64,000 bases of DNA from Schistocephalus solidus (taxonomy: Eukaryota; Platyhelminthes; Cestoda; Diphyllobothriidea; Diphyllobothriidae). Every line of letters begins with the position of its first letter. Position 1 is the stretch's first letter. The stretch is taken from the NCBI GenBank assembly GCA_017591395.1, contig WEDG01000220.1, positions 88,860 to 152,859 of the forward strand, in the 5' to 3' direction. Under the pieces are notes generated by a model. It saw nothing but the letters and a program-made list of their open reading frames with translations. It was not told the DNA's origin and made no database searches. Below are positions 52,056 to 63,291 of this stretch, piece after piece. Both the position numbers and the translations under genes were made by a program.

Positions 52056-53189
52056 GACTACAACATGGTCAAAAGGGTGCAGCGGCAAGCCAAAAATTTA
52101 GTAAGAGGTCAAGGTTAACTGCCACATGAGATTCGTCTAAATAACCTAAAGCTCTATCCTCTGAGTTATAGGCAGTTGCGCGGAGACATGATACAAACCT
52201 TCCGTATCATGCCTGGCATGGATTGCGCCCTCCTATGTGATGACTTTTTTCCAAAAATTCAAGGTCATCATGTGCAAAGGGACCACGTATCTTTTTGTTC
52301 TCCGGCTTGGACAGTTTGAAAATAGTTAACACTTCGCTTGTTCTGATTCTGACATTAAAACTACCACTGCACGAACGTAATTGCTCTTTGGAATTTTCAG
52401 AAATTTTTCTTGTGCCGAATCGCCTCACAAAACGACATCAAATTGGAATTTGTTTATCACCTTCGTCGACTTGATAAAACAGCCTCTACACCAATAAATA
52501 CTGACAACTGCTCAGTGAACCAAAAGTGCAAAACCCCTTGAAGATCTGAAGTTATCCAGGACCTTTGACCTCTACAAACGGCTGAGTCGTTCCTGAATAT
52601 TCTTCCTATCCTTTATTGTTTTTTTAAAAGTGGTTTTGAACGAATAGGCGCATTTAATGCTCATATTGTTTCTATTGTGGCGTCGTTGGACTTCCGTTTG
52701 AAATTCGCTCGTCTCCAAGCTTTTGATTTTTGGCCAATAATCTGTTCCCAAAGTCAGGACTCAACGAAATAAGTTGTCATCGGATCACATATTGTCTGTT
52801 TATCAGGATCAGCCAATAATTGTTTATAGACATTGTGATATTCAGGAACATGAAATTGATATCGGAATCTTGAATAATAAGCTAACTCAGCTTCATTTGG
52901 ATCCTGCCTCATACGGGCCTCAGAAAACCGTCTCTCACCAGGAAAGGTTTCTACATCAGAAAGGAATGGAGAACCACTGGCAAACTCACTTCAAAGGCTG
53001 CATCATTCTTTGCTTCGTATTAACATTCGATAGTGAAGTCGGTTCGGAAAGCACTTCTTTTTTGTGCTCAGTAAACTATTCGCTTGATAATTTAAGCTTC
53101 TAGTTAAAACTGAATGCATCCTCGTAGAGATCTTGCTGTCATGGGAAACGCAAATGTTCACGACCCGACCACGCGAGAAAATTATTCAC

Positions 53190-53272
53190 CGCTTCGGCCA
53201 GGACTCGAAACACCAACCTCTCGATTAACTACCGATGCTCTTGACCGCTCGGCCACGCCCGGGAAGCCATTA
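53190..53272 (-). other. tRNA-like sequence in the CR1-B leader
   Basis: The minus strand reads GGGCGTGGCCGAGCGGTC (box A-like), a loop with GTT in the anticodon place (TCGGTAGTTAATCGA), then GGTGTTTCGAGTCCTGG (box B-like). Base 33 is not T and the acceptor stem does not close, so it is not a working tRNA. It could be an antisense SINE head or part of the leader. Confidence 0.45.
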
Positions 53273-53599
53273 GACAAAACAAATAGTATACACTACAAAA
53301 ATAATGATCTCTCATATCTTTGTAAACCGTTTTCGATTTCATGTGACAAAAACTTGCCAGAAATATAATTAAGTCACTCGCAGCTAACCGAGAAGAACCA
53401 TAAAGCAGCAATATTGAAGAAAGCAGTACACTACTGAACATAACCAAAACTAAGCTAAACAGGGAAGGGCTGGCACACTGTGATGGATGCGGAGGACTCA
53501 CAACCAGAGTTTTGAGATTAAAAGGAGACCTTGATCTCCTTTCAGAAATAATATAAGTCCTTATCAAACATAACAAAATTAACTCGCCGAAACATGATG

Positions 53600-54652
53600 C
53601 AAATGAGCTGAAAAACATCAGCAAGCTAGACCATAATCATCGCAAGGAAACGGTAGAGGTCCATAGGCACAACATTAAGCGAAACACGAAGAGAAAAAGA
53701 AGGAAGTCATTAGAACAATCCTCTGAGTCAGTTGAAATACAGATGACCAGAAAGAAAATAAGCGAGAAGGAAATTATGTCTTTCGTTTCCTCAGGTTCGG
53801 GAAATCTGGTGCACATAGAATCCGACTGCACGAAAGTAAATCAGGGATTGACGGTCTCTGAAAAGTCGAAAAACAGTAATCGTAAGGTAACTTTAATGCC
53901 ACGGACGAGCGACGGCAGCATGCTCTTTGCATGTGCATCGAACTACAATGAAGCAGGGCATGGTAGCCAGCAAAGTAATGGCGGAGAAATGGCCTGCGAC
54001 TTATTGACAGACCTGGATGCCACAGGTTTCCCGGGTGCTATTCGAGCAAACGCATTGTCAGGAGAACTCACGCTGTTTAAAAAGGTCCATAGAGATTTCT
54101 GCAAATCAACCAACAGGCTCACTGATGAAGACCAATTTGAACACAGTATTAAAGACTGTAACAAAGGGCATGATTACACCTTCCATCACTAAAAGAAAGC
54201 AGGATGCAGAAACGAGTTTTTTCCCAGACAGCTCATTTTGTCTGGTAGTTCAGGGAGTCTCAGAGGCTACTGGGGAAACGCCAAAAAAGGGTAAAACAGG
54301 ATCTGCTGATATTTCAAAATTTATTGAATGATACGCAAGAAACTGGTGTGACAGTCGACATCAAAAAAGATCTTTTGATTGGGGCCCCTCGTTACAAATG
54401 AAACACATTAGGTTCGACCAAAGCCATTAAAAGTCGTCTTGAGGAGCAAACAGCAGGTAGATCTATTGCTTTCTCGAAAGTCCCGACTACGAAAGAATCA
54501 TCGTGGAGTTTTTTTCAGCCGGATTACTTTACCACCGATCGGATGAAAATCGGGACACTGATAGCAGAATTGAAAAGACGTCAATACGAGGGGGAACAAA
54601 ACTTGAAAATGGTAGACAACAAAATCGTCAAAACGGTGCGTTCGTTTTTATG
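53600..54652 (+). pseudogene. CR1-B ORF1 remnant
   Basis: An open frame at 53743-54192 is charged and Ser/Lys-rich. A shifted frame at 54180-54330 reads FFPDSSFCLVVQGVSEATGE, and after more shifts LKVVLRS (about 54427) and FFQPDYFTTDRMKIGTLIAE then LKRRQYEGE (54509-54597). The last block is the C-terminal signature of CR1/L2-type ORF1 proteins, which bind the element RNA. At least three shifts break it. Confidence 0.7.
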
Positions 54653-56424
54653 AGAACATCCGGTGAAATGGACGGCAACCACGCCGATCAAAAGCCCTAC
54701 CAAATGCCTATAGATTTGAACCCTGACAGGAGACTGGATATATCTTGTGAAATATCCAGCAAAAATCGCCATGTGGAAGAAAGAATTAAAAATCTTCAGA
54801 AATCGAGGGAAGAAAACAAGATTAAAATGATGTACACAAATGTGCAGAGTCTATTGAACAAAATGGATGAAATTAAACTGGTCGTGGACCATTTACAACC
54901 TGACTTCATAGCTTTAACTGAAACATGGTTAAATGAACAAATCGCAGACAAAGAAGTCAGAATAGATGGATTTCAGCTTATCCGCATTGATAGAAACAGA
55001 CGTAGGGGTGGTGGATTCGCAATGTTCATACGAGAAGGCATTGACTTCATTCCGGATGGGCCCTCGCCAAATAGGATCTCGTCTTGCGAAATACTTTGTT
55101 GTAAACTGAAAGTCCCAAATCTACCAGACCTCCATATTGCCGTGGTATATCGACCCCCAGGACAGCGAACGGACACGGAGGAAGCACTCATCACAGAGGT
55201 TACGCAAATCTGCCGTAGCAAACACTTATTAATACTTGGAGATTTCAACGCTCCCGATATCGATTGGGTGTCAATGTACTGCTGCGATCGGAAATTCATT
55301 CGAACATAAATTACTTCAGTTGGTAAATGACGAGTTTCTTACCCAACATGTCACAGTGAAAACGCAGCTTCGAAATGGGCAGCAGTCAAGCTGTTTGTAT
55401 CTAATCATTACTAGAGACGACATTTGCATCCTTGCATTAAGTTCTTACGTACCACTTGGACGAAGTGATCATTATGTTCTTGCTTGGGAGTACAGTCATT
55501 TTTCTGTACCAAAACGTCGTAAAGTTATGGAGAGTAATGTATGGAAAGGGGATTATCTCAAAATGGAAGAATTACTGAATGGGATAGACTGAAGCCCTGC
55601 ACATGTACCTGACCCAAATGCTGCCTGGTTCTTCATTATTAAATTGACTCAGCAGTTAGTAGATAAATTCTGCCCACTTAAATGGGATCGTGTGTCTCCC
55701 GACCCGAATGGGTGACATCGGAAATAAAAAGGAATCTCAAGAAGAAAAGAAGACTGTGGAGAACATATGCCAGATATCAACAACCCGAACATTTTTCCGC
55801 TTTAAAAAAACGAAATCGGTGTCGGAATCTTCTGAGAAAAGAAAGATCAGCCTTTGAGTCAGAAATAGTCAAAGACATACCAAGAAATTCGAAAGGTTTT
55901 ATGCTTACGTTAATAAGGCAAAACGAAATCGCGACTGCATTCCTTGTCTTAAAGACAATCAGGGAAACAGGTTAACTGATAACTCTGATAAGACCAGCCT
56001 CTTATCCAATTTCTTTATCTCCGTGTATACCGGGGAACCACCTTTTGACGAGTACGAATACTACAGTACTGCCACATCTACAAACAAAATAAGCACGGTG
56101 TCGTTCCCAATGGTCACAGTAAGAAAAACTCTGAAACCGCTTCAGCCCACTAAATCACCTGGCCCAGTTGGTATATGCGCAAAAGTTCTCAATGAACTCA
56201 AAGACCAGCCGGCCTCTCCACTCTCCAATATATTTGAAAGTTCGATGGAGGTGGGGGCTCTGCCTACCGAGTGGAAGATAACCAACATAACACACATCTA
56301 TAAAGGAGGAGAGAGGACATCACCGAACAGTCTCCAACTAGTCAGCCTCACAAGTATCTGTTGCAAAATGATGGAGAAGATAATAAAAACGGAACTGATG
56401 AAGCATCTTGAAGAGAATAACTTG

Positions 56425-56768
56425 CACTATCCCATTGCATCTAGCTATTAATTTTTTAGTGAAGCAGATTTTTTCTCTAATTTTTTTTAAATTGGCGGAT
56501 CGCTGAACTCCGCCTCCGATTTAACCGTAGGAGTTTTTTTACTGCTTCTTTTCTAGTTCACCGTTTATGTTAAAGTTTTTTGACTATTGTTTTAAAAATG
56601 GCAAATCGTTCTGAATCGGATATGCCTACCATATTGTCCATTTGTGCTGTTAATATGGCTGCTCATATAATTCAGCAATTTTCCACTTTGTATTTATTTT
56701 TCCGCGATACTAAGTTTGAAATGACGGGGGTCTAGGGGCCTTAAATATACAATTTATTTATTTATCTA
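56425..56768 (+). mobile_element. CR1 3'-UTR family U, copy 4, nested in CR1-B RT
   Basis: It starts at CACTATCCCATTGCATCTAG and ends TACAATTTATTTATTTATCT. The CR1-B frame reads LEENNL up to 56424 and continues SAYQHGF from 56769, so removing the insert leaves the host frame exact. There is no target-site duplication, in keeping with CR1-type integration. Confidence 0.87.
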
Positions 56769-57855
56769 AGTGCATATCAACATGGATTTTGAAGTGGTCG
56801 ATTCTGCCTCACAAACCTGCTCACATCCATGGAAAGTTACACGAAATCCTAAGAAATGGGTTTGTCAGTCGATGCGGTCTACATTGACTTATGCAAAGCC
56901 TTTGACAGGATTCCACACAAACGTCTGATCTTTAAGCTCCGTCAAATGGGTGTGATTGTCAACCTACGCAAATGGTTGGCCGACTTTCTCACAGACAGGC
57001 GCCAGCGTGTTTGTATTAGAGACGCCAAGTCTCACTTGGAAACCTTTCACAGTGGAGTTCCGCAGGGCAGCGTTCTGGGTCCCATTTTGTTTCTGATATA
57101 CGTAAATACTGCCTGGATTGTCTGACATGTGAGAAGGTAATGTTAGCTGACGATCTGAAGTTATGGAACTTGATTGAAAAACCGGAGGATTCGCAGAAAT
57201 TACAACTAAAACTTAGATCGCTTGCAAACATGGTGTGATGAGTGGCTGCTGAACCTTAATCTTAACAAATGCTAAATAATCCGACTGCGGTCTAGTTCCA
57301 GAAGGATGATTAGGTTTGAATACCAGTACTTCAACCGTGGTCACCAAACTCCAGGAGGTAAATATTCTAAAGGACTTGGGTATATGGATAACACCCACTC
57401 TCAAACCATCGTTGCACTGTACGAATATCACAAAGAAAGCTATATGTATCTAAGGATCCATCAGGAGATCCTTCATTAATTTTGCGAAGAGCTTTTAGGG
57501 CCCGTGTTTGGAACATTTATCCGGCCTTTGTTGGAATATTGCGTTCAGGCGTGGCGCCCTTGGAAGAAACATGACTAAGCTCTGCTATAGAAAGTTCAAC
57601 GGAGGGCAACGAAACTAGTCAGCGGATTGGAATGCCTACCCTATGAGGGCCGCCTAGAAGACTTAAACTTTTCCTCTCTCTTATAGGCAATACAGAGGGG
57701 ATATGATCTTAGTCTTCAAGCTGGTCAGAGGAGTTGATTGTGCTCTTCAGATGGCCAACATTTTTGAATTGGCAAACAAGAGAAGTCTCCGAGGTCACCA
57801 ATACAAACTGAAAAGAAAACACGCCAAAATTGAAGAGCAGGCCAACATCTTTTCG

Positions 57856-58403
57856 TGGACTATGCAGTCGGCAAGGTCGCATCTCGATGATGATCTCATG
57901 ACCTCTACTGTCCCCTCTCCGTTTTGACCCTGGTGTCCACGATGAGTTCGTCCTCTCTCACCTCCACTGGTGGTAACAAACAGTAGCTCTGACTGCTTTA
58001 TTATCTCTCACACGATAAGGAGCGTTCCGAACCCTCATAAGTTGTCAGCAACATCACAGCACTATCCCATTGCATCAAGCTATTAATTTTTTAGTGAAGC
58101 AGGTTTTTCTCCTATTTTCTTTTAAATTGGCGGCTCGCTGAACTGCGCCTCCGATTTAACCGTAGGAGCTTTTTTACTGCTTCTTTTCTAGTTCACAGTT
58201 TATGTTAAAGATTGTTGACTTTTGTTTTAAAAATGGCAAATCGTTCTGAATCGGATATGCCTACCATACTGTTCATTTCTGCCGTTAATATGGCTGCTCA
58301 CATAGTGGAGCAATTATCCACTTTGTATTTATTTATACCGCGATACTAAGTTTGAAATTATTGGGCTCTTTGGGCCTTAAATATACAATTTATTTATTTA
58401 TTT
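57856..58403 (+). mobile_element. CR1 3'-UTR family U, copy 5, nested in CR1-B C-terminus
   Basis: It includes an ORF2 end (QSARSHLDDDLMTS), the full UTR and the tail TACAATTTATTTATTTATTT. The host reads ANIFS before it and QRVIE after it, the conserved FF.NRVVEPWN-type block. TTTTC occurs at both junctions and may be a short target duplication or chance. Confidence 0.83.
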
Positions 58404-59031
58404 TCCCAACGGGTGATTGAATAATGGAACAAACTGCCAACTTCAGTTGTTCAGGCTGAAAGCGTTGAAATGTTTAAAAGGAGACTTGATGCATTTTTAC
58501 TTGATGAACATATATTAAGTCGACAGCAATGATCGATATACTAAAACGACTATCGCCATGTAACATTTGCTTGTTTTGCTATCGTCTATCTGTAAATAGG
58601 GTTTTCAAAGGCTCTGCCTATCTCCTTTATATATACTGAATTATATTCAATACTGAATTATACTTGCCACGACGAATAATTTACGATGTCATCCATTCAA
58701 AATGACTGTGTCCCAAGTAAGATTGGATGTGAGGAAGTATTTTTTCACCAACCGTGTCGTGGAACCGTGGACTAACCTACCTGAGGCGATTATAATATCC
58801 CAGTCTGTGGATACATTCAAACATCGGCTTGACATATATATGTTGCAGTACCACGAAGACTATGTGAAAACTTAACCTTACCAATATCAGTGTACCACAA
58901 AAATCTGCCTGCATTCACTTGACTGTATTTCTTTTCATTGCTTTCTTATTCTTGCTATTTTTATGTAACAAATAGGGATTTCAAAGGCGTAAGCCTATAT
59001 TCCTCAAATAAACTGAACACTGAACTAAACA

Positions 59032-59362
59032 CCTGATACGTCCACCATCACCGCTGCCGCCACCACTATCACAAATGGGAACCTCGCCTAAACCGTCCGC
59101 ATTGCGACCGCACATTCACCTCATGCATCGACCTGGTCGGTAACTTGCGAATCCATCGTACAGAAATTGGTAAACCAGTGCCTTGAGCACCAACATACAT
59201 CAGAGATCGCCGCCTCCACTGCCCTCACTGTCCTCGCGCATCTTCTCATCGCATGGGACTGTTCGGTCACATGCGCATCTATGACAGCGGAATACATCGC
59301 AATGCCGACAACATCCATACTGGATGCACACCATCCTCTCCTGCCATTCTTACCGCCACTGC
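59032..59362 (+). pseudogene. C2H2 zinc-finger tail of the retroelement (piece 2)
   Basis: Finger 1 keeps one Cys, F, L and both His (HCDRTF..CIDLVGNLRIH); its first Cys has become Arg. Finger 2 reads CPHCPRASSHRMGLFGHMRI, with its last His changed to Tyr-Asp context. A TGA interrupts the linker (KPVP-stop-APTYIRDRR). The fingers probably helped bind RNA or DNA in the living element; that is inference. Confidence 0.8.
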
Positions 59363-59399
59363 ACGGAAACCAACCTTGATTAATCTTTTGGGATCTCAA

Positions 59400-60035
59400 G
59401 AAAACAGTTCTTCTTTTTTTCGTTCTCAAGACGGCAGTACTCCGCCTATTACCATACCAAGTTTACCAGTTACTCCTGGTAAACCAACACAGATTTCTAG
59501 CTCCAAGACAAGTCCGGCTAAAGTCTCAACAACTCGAAAACCGCAAACATTTAGTCTCTCCACGAAAACTACTCCGTTACGATCGCCTATTTCTCCCAAA
59601 AACATCCCCATCCCAACAACATCGAATTTCCAGCTATCACCCAGGTCTCATACTGAGGCCGATAAACGGAACATACAAGCATTCTCGCCCAAAAATAGTG
59701 CTTCTGTGCCACCCATAGCAGTGCATCTCCCACCCCGTAGCCAATTTTCGCTACGGTCGTTTCCCCAGTTGTCTCTCAATACGAAGGGTCCTGCTGGACT
59801 ACTAGACTCACCTGACCTTCTGTGTCACCTCAATAGTAATAATTTGCAGTATCCTGTCCAGGGATTTCCCGGTCATGCCCCAATAGCTAGCAGTTGTGCT
59901 CAGTTCCCCTTTATGTCATTTCCACCTCCATATTTTACTCCGATTCACCCGCATCAGGCGCGTATGATCCCACCTTTTTTCCAGTACAGGGCGGGAGCAC
60001 CCGCCCCCAACGTTCAGTGGCCCGTGAACCACTAG
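59400..60035 (+). pseudogene. CR1-C ORF1-like Pro/Ser-rich frame
   Basis: It is open for over 200 codons and fused upstream, in frame, to the zinc-finger piece of the host element. It is Ser/Thr/Pro-rich (TTRKPQTFSL, KTTPLRSPISPKNIP) and ends in an aromatic stretch, FPPPYFTPIHPHQARMIPPF. No zinc knuckle or RRM is visible. Its place before the endonuclease suggests the end of ORF1. It is probably 5'-truncated. Confidence 0.6.
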
Positions 60036-60079
60036 ATGAATTAACCGCTCTCCCTTAAAAACAACCACCTTGCCCACTT

Positions 60080-62990
60080 AAACTGTTCGTTCTAAATGCT
60101 AGATCCTTGCTCAATAAAATGCCCCTGCTTCAGACTCTAGTCTTTGTCCACTGTCCAGATATCGTTATAGAAACTGAAACATGGGCAACACCTTCCGTAG
60201 CCGACCCCGAACTCTCTCTTATAGGTTATGATTGTACTCGAAATGATCGCCGTAATAGTCGTGGTGGAGGAAGCTGTATCTACATTAAACAAGCGCTGCA
60301 ATTTCGGACCTTAGATCATCCACAATTTACTGCGGTTGACGAGAGCTGCTGGCTTCAAATTACCTTAAAAAATAGGAACACTTTACTCATTGGTTGTGTC
60401 TATTGCCCGCCCAATACCAGTGAGGATTTCGATCTTCGTCTCTCACAAGCATTCCATGTCGCAGTTGACTTAAATTTTAAGTATTGCTTAATTGCAGGTG
60501 ATTTCAACCTTCCTGACATTCGCTGGTTTCCAGTCCCCTCCGGCCCCAGAAAGTTCGAGGACTTTCTCGAGGCCGTAGATATTGGCATGTGGACCCAGGT
60601 TGTTGACTTCCCTACCCGAGGATCAAGCATACTTGATCTAATCTTCTGCAGAGGCTGCCTGCCTTTGACAGTGTCATCATTAGGCCCACTTGGGAGCTCA
60701 GACCATGATATCGTTGTTTCTACACTACAACTCGAAACCGATGAAACGCCTTCCAAGAAATATAGCTTTTTCTTTGATTTTCGATTAGCGCTTTCGACAG
60801 AATTATTGATACATCTTAATTCCCACGACTGGACTAATTTCTTTATGTGTCAGGATGTGAACACCTGTACCGGTATGCTTTACCAAGTTTTAGATCCACT
60901 TATTTCTCGTTTTTGTTCCCCGTAAGAAATTAATTAATGTCGCGGATGAGGTTTATCTCCCTTTATCTTTTCGCCGTAGGTTGCGTAAACTCTCTCGTCG
61001 ATTCCATTTTGCAAAACGACATTTCCGTTCTGCCCTTTGATTCACCGTATTTTTGAGCAGGCCAAGAGGCTAACCGAAGAAAAAAACGGCTAGCTGAAGA
61101 GGTCAAATATGTCGAAAACCGTTCGTTAAATGTAGCGAAACTTTTTTTCACGCGCAATTAGAACCCATAGTAAAACATGGCACTCCCGTACTACTGGATT
61201 CCATTGGCAATCCTGTAGTTGATGACAAATTGACGGCTGATAGTTTTTAACGTTTTCTTTGTCCAGAACATTTATTGAAAATTCGACCGCTCCCCGTCCG
61301 CCCATCCAGGTTTGGACCGGTGCCGTCCTCGAAACCATAACTTTTTACCCTCTGGGACGTAACCGTAGCCATTCGACGTTTTCGTCAATCTTATAGTCCT
61401 GGACCAGATGGCGTACCGATCAGTATTATAAAGGCGGATGCTAATGATATTTTTCCCGTCACTTCTATGTAAGATATTTAATCTAGCTCTTGAAAGTGAA
61501 ACCTTTCCCAGTGTATGGAAGGAATCGCATATTCTACCTATCCCCAAACGCGGCCAATCTACGTCATTTGACGATTTTTTAGGCCAATCAACACACTGTC
61601 CGCAGCTTTGAAAATCCTGGAGACCTTGATCAAAGATAAGATGATGTATCATTTAACTGAGAATAACCTATTGAGTGCAGCCCAGCATGGGTTCCTCAAA
61701 ACTAGGTCTTGTGACACATGTCAGTTCTCTTTCTTTGATCATGTTCTACAATCTAGGGATAATGGCTTTGCACTTTACAAAGTCTATTTCGATTTCACCA
61801 AGGCCTTCGATCGTGTTGACCATGCCCTTCTTCTCCTGAAACTCTCCTCTTTCGGTATATGTGGTAAACTTCTGAGCTTGATATCTTCTTACCTGAGCTC
61901 TCGTACAAAACATGTTAAGATCTCCAATGCTATCTCAAACTCGGCACGTGCGAGGAGTGGAGTTATTCAGGGTAGTGTGCTAGGCCCGCTTTTTATTTTT
62001 GTCTTTTTGTCAATGATGTGCCAGGTTTATTTCTGAAATGGTAGGCCCTTTATGTATGCCGACGATTTAAAAGTTGCCTATCGATACAAGCCGGCAGATC
62101 GCGACACCGTGCTTGATCTATTAAAAATGATCTCGAGGCGTTTGCCCAGTGGTGCTGCACATGGCGCCTTTCCCTTTCTTGGCACAAATGTTCCGTTATG
62201 GTTGTCGGTGACAACCATCAGCCTCATCTTAGCATAGATGGCCACGATATAAAATGTACCTGGCGTTGTTAAGGACCTGGGCATATCATATTCCAACGGT
62301 CTCAATCTTTCAGAGCATTGCGCCCTGATTGTCTCCAAAGCACGCAGAACTGCCGGGTTTATCCTCCGAAATTTTAAAACTATTGATATTAGACTTCGCC
62401 TTTTATAAAATGTACGTAAGACCTGGCCTGAATACTGCTCGTTTCTATTTAGCCTTCTGCGCGCTAGCGAACGGAAGAAAATAGAATCGGTCCAACACTT
62501 CTTCACGAAAAGAATTTTTATCGTTGGAGCACCGTAATCTGTCGTATCAAGAACGCTGTGGGCTTGTTAACATTGATCCCTTTATGGGTTTCGCCGAGTG
62601 CAGAAGGGACTATTTTTGCTGTTTAAGCTTTTAATAATCGTACATTTAATCCCCTTATCACTGTGAGGCAGCTTGACCATCCTCGGCGCAGCAGTCATCG
62701 CAATGTCTTTTTATTTCTTCCATTAGCTCGCACAGTTAAGTATTGACGGTTCTTTTCGATAAACGCCATGGCCATGTGGAATAAACTTCCCCATAATATA
62801 AAAGTCCAACGGAGTTATTCTTTGTTTAAGATTACCATTTCTAGTTTTTTGCATTCAGAACAGTTTCCAAGAATTCTGGGCGCCGACACGGTAGAATCTG
62901 TTTTTCCTGTTCGACGGAGTGCGCGGCATCTGAACTCGATCCCAGGTGTTACCTTGAGGGATACGGCACCGTCTCTGCAGCCTGCACCCG
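60080..62990 (+). pseudogene. CR1-C ORF2: endonuclease and reverse transcriptase, broken
   Basis: The endonuclease frame is open for 272 codons: NARSLLNKMP (shifted start), ETETWATPSVADPELSLIGY, RGGGSCIYIK, VYCPPNTSEDF, YCLIAGDFNLPDIRW, SILDLIF, LGPLGSSDHDIVVSTL. RT blocks: SYSPGPDGVPISIIKA, ILETLIKDKMMYHLTENNLL, AAQHGFLKTRSCDTCQF, VYFDFTKAFDRVDHALLLLK, RSGVIQGSVLGPLF, then after a stop MYADDLKVAYRY, with intact YADD. The C-terminus reads AMAMWNKLPHNIKVQRSYSL. Stops and shifts lie between 60925 and 61600 and at 62036. Confidence 0.87.
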
Positions 62991-63291
62991 TTGACTTCTT
63001 CGGCAGACAGTGAGCGACCGTACACGGATGCTTTCTTGCCTGAGGCAGAATCCCGGTTCCTAGCAAAGACAGAGACTGCATACAGACTGCAATTGTGTTA
63101 GCCCTTCCCTGATCTGAATTGCTATCATCCTCACAGGCGGCAGTTTTTTCTCCTGAATAACATGAAAATAGGAAAAACACTTATAATGATATATATTCAG
63201 GAGTTTTTTTTTCACTGCCAGCCTCTACCCACTGAATATTTCACCTGACAATGCCTGTAAACCGGTATTAAATACAACTATTATTATTATT

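Larger units (their letters stand above)
54822..58533 (+). pseudogene. CR1-B ORF2: endonuclease and reverse transcriptase, broken by insertions
   Basis: APE-type endonuclease: MMYTNVQSLLNKMDEIK, TETWLNE, RRRGGGFAMFIREGI, AVVYRPPG, LLILGDFNAPDIDW, then in another frame PLGRSDHYVLAWEY. The linker is PEWVTSEIKRNLKKKRRLWR. RT: LVSLTSICCKMMEKIIKTEL, LEENNL (insert) AYQHGFRSGR, VYIDLCKAFDRIPHKRLIFK, SGVPQGSVLGPILFLIYVN, then the catalytic box as LADDLKLW in another frame. The C-terminus is DCALQMANIFELANKRSLRG, ANIFS (insert) QRVIE-stop-WNKLP. Frameshifts occur near 55270, 55600, 55975 and 57120. Confidence 0.87.
52259..58663 (+). mobile_element. CR1-B non-LTR retrotransposon, near full length, with two internal insertions
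   Basis: The edges are set by the split CR1-A it sits in. It has a leader of about 1.3 kb, ORF1 remnants, an endonuclease-RT ORF2 and a 3' end with AAATAGGGTTTTCAAAGG, a hairpin and ACTGAATTATA-type repeats (58594-58663). Without the two inserts (56425-56768 and about 57856-58403) the element is about 5.5 kb, normal for CR1. It carries many stops and frameshifts. Confidence 0.85.
52056..59031 (+). mobile_element. CR1-A 3' fragment, split by CR1-B
   Basis: The left part (52056-52258) encodes the C-terminal ORF2 region (MVKRVQRQAKNLVRGQG, then shifted) and is nearly identical to 47530-47715. The right part (58664-59031) continues with FKMTVSQVRLDVRKYFFTNR, VVEPWTNLPEAIIISQSVDT and the 3' end GGCGTAAGCC plus CTGAAC units. 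The left breaks at TTTTTTCCAA and the right resumes at CTTGCCAC, which are neighbours in the copy at 47711-47725. Confidence 0.87.
59363..63291 (+). mobile_element. CR1-C non-LTR retrotransposon inserted in the zinc-finger tail
   Basis: It fills the gap between two finger pieces. It has an ORF1-like frame (59400-60035), an endonuclease (60107-60925), a broken RT (about 61380-62130), a C-terminal region (62520-62990) and a TAAATACAACTATTATTATT tail (ATT repeat, 63272-63291). CTGC flanks both sides and may be a short target duplication. The subfamily differs clearly from A and B; Jockey-superfamily CR1-like is my best placement. Confidence 0.85.
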
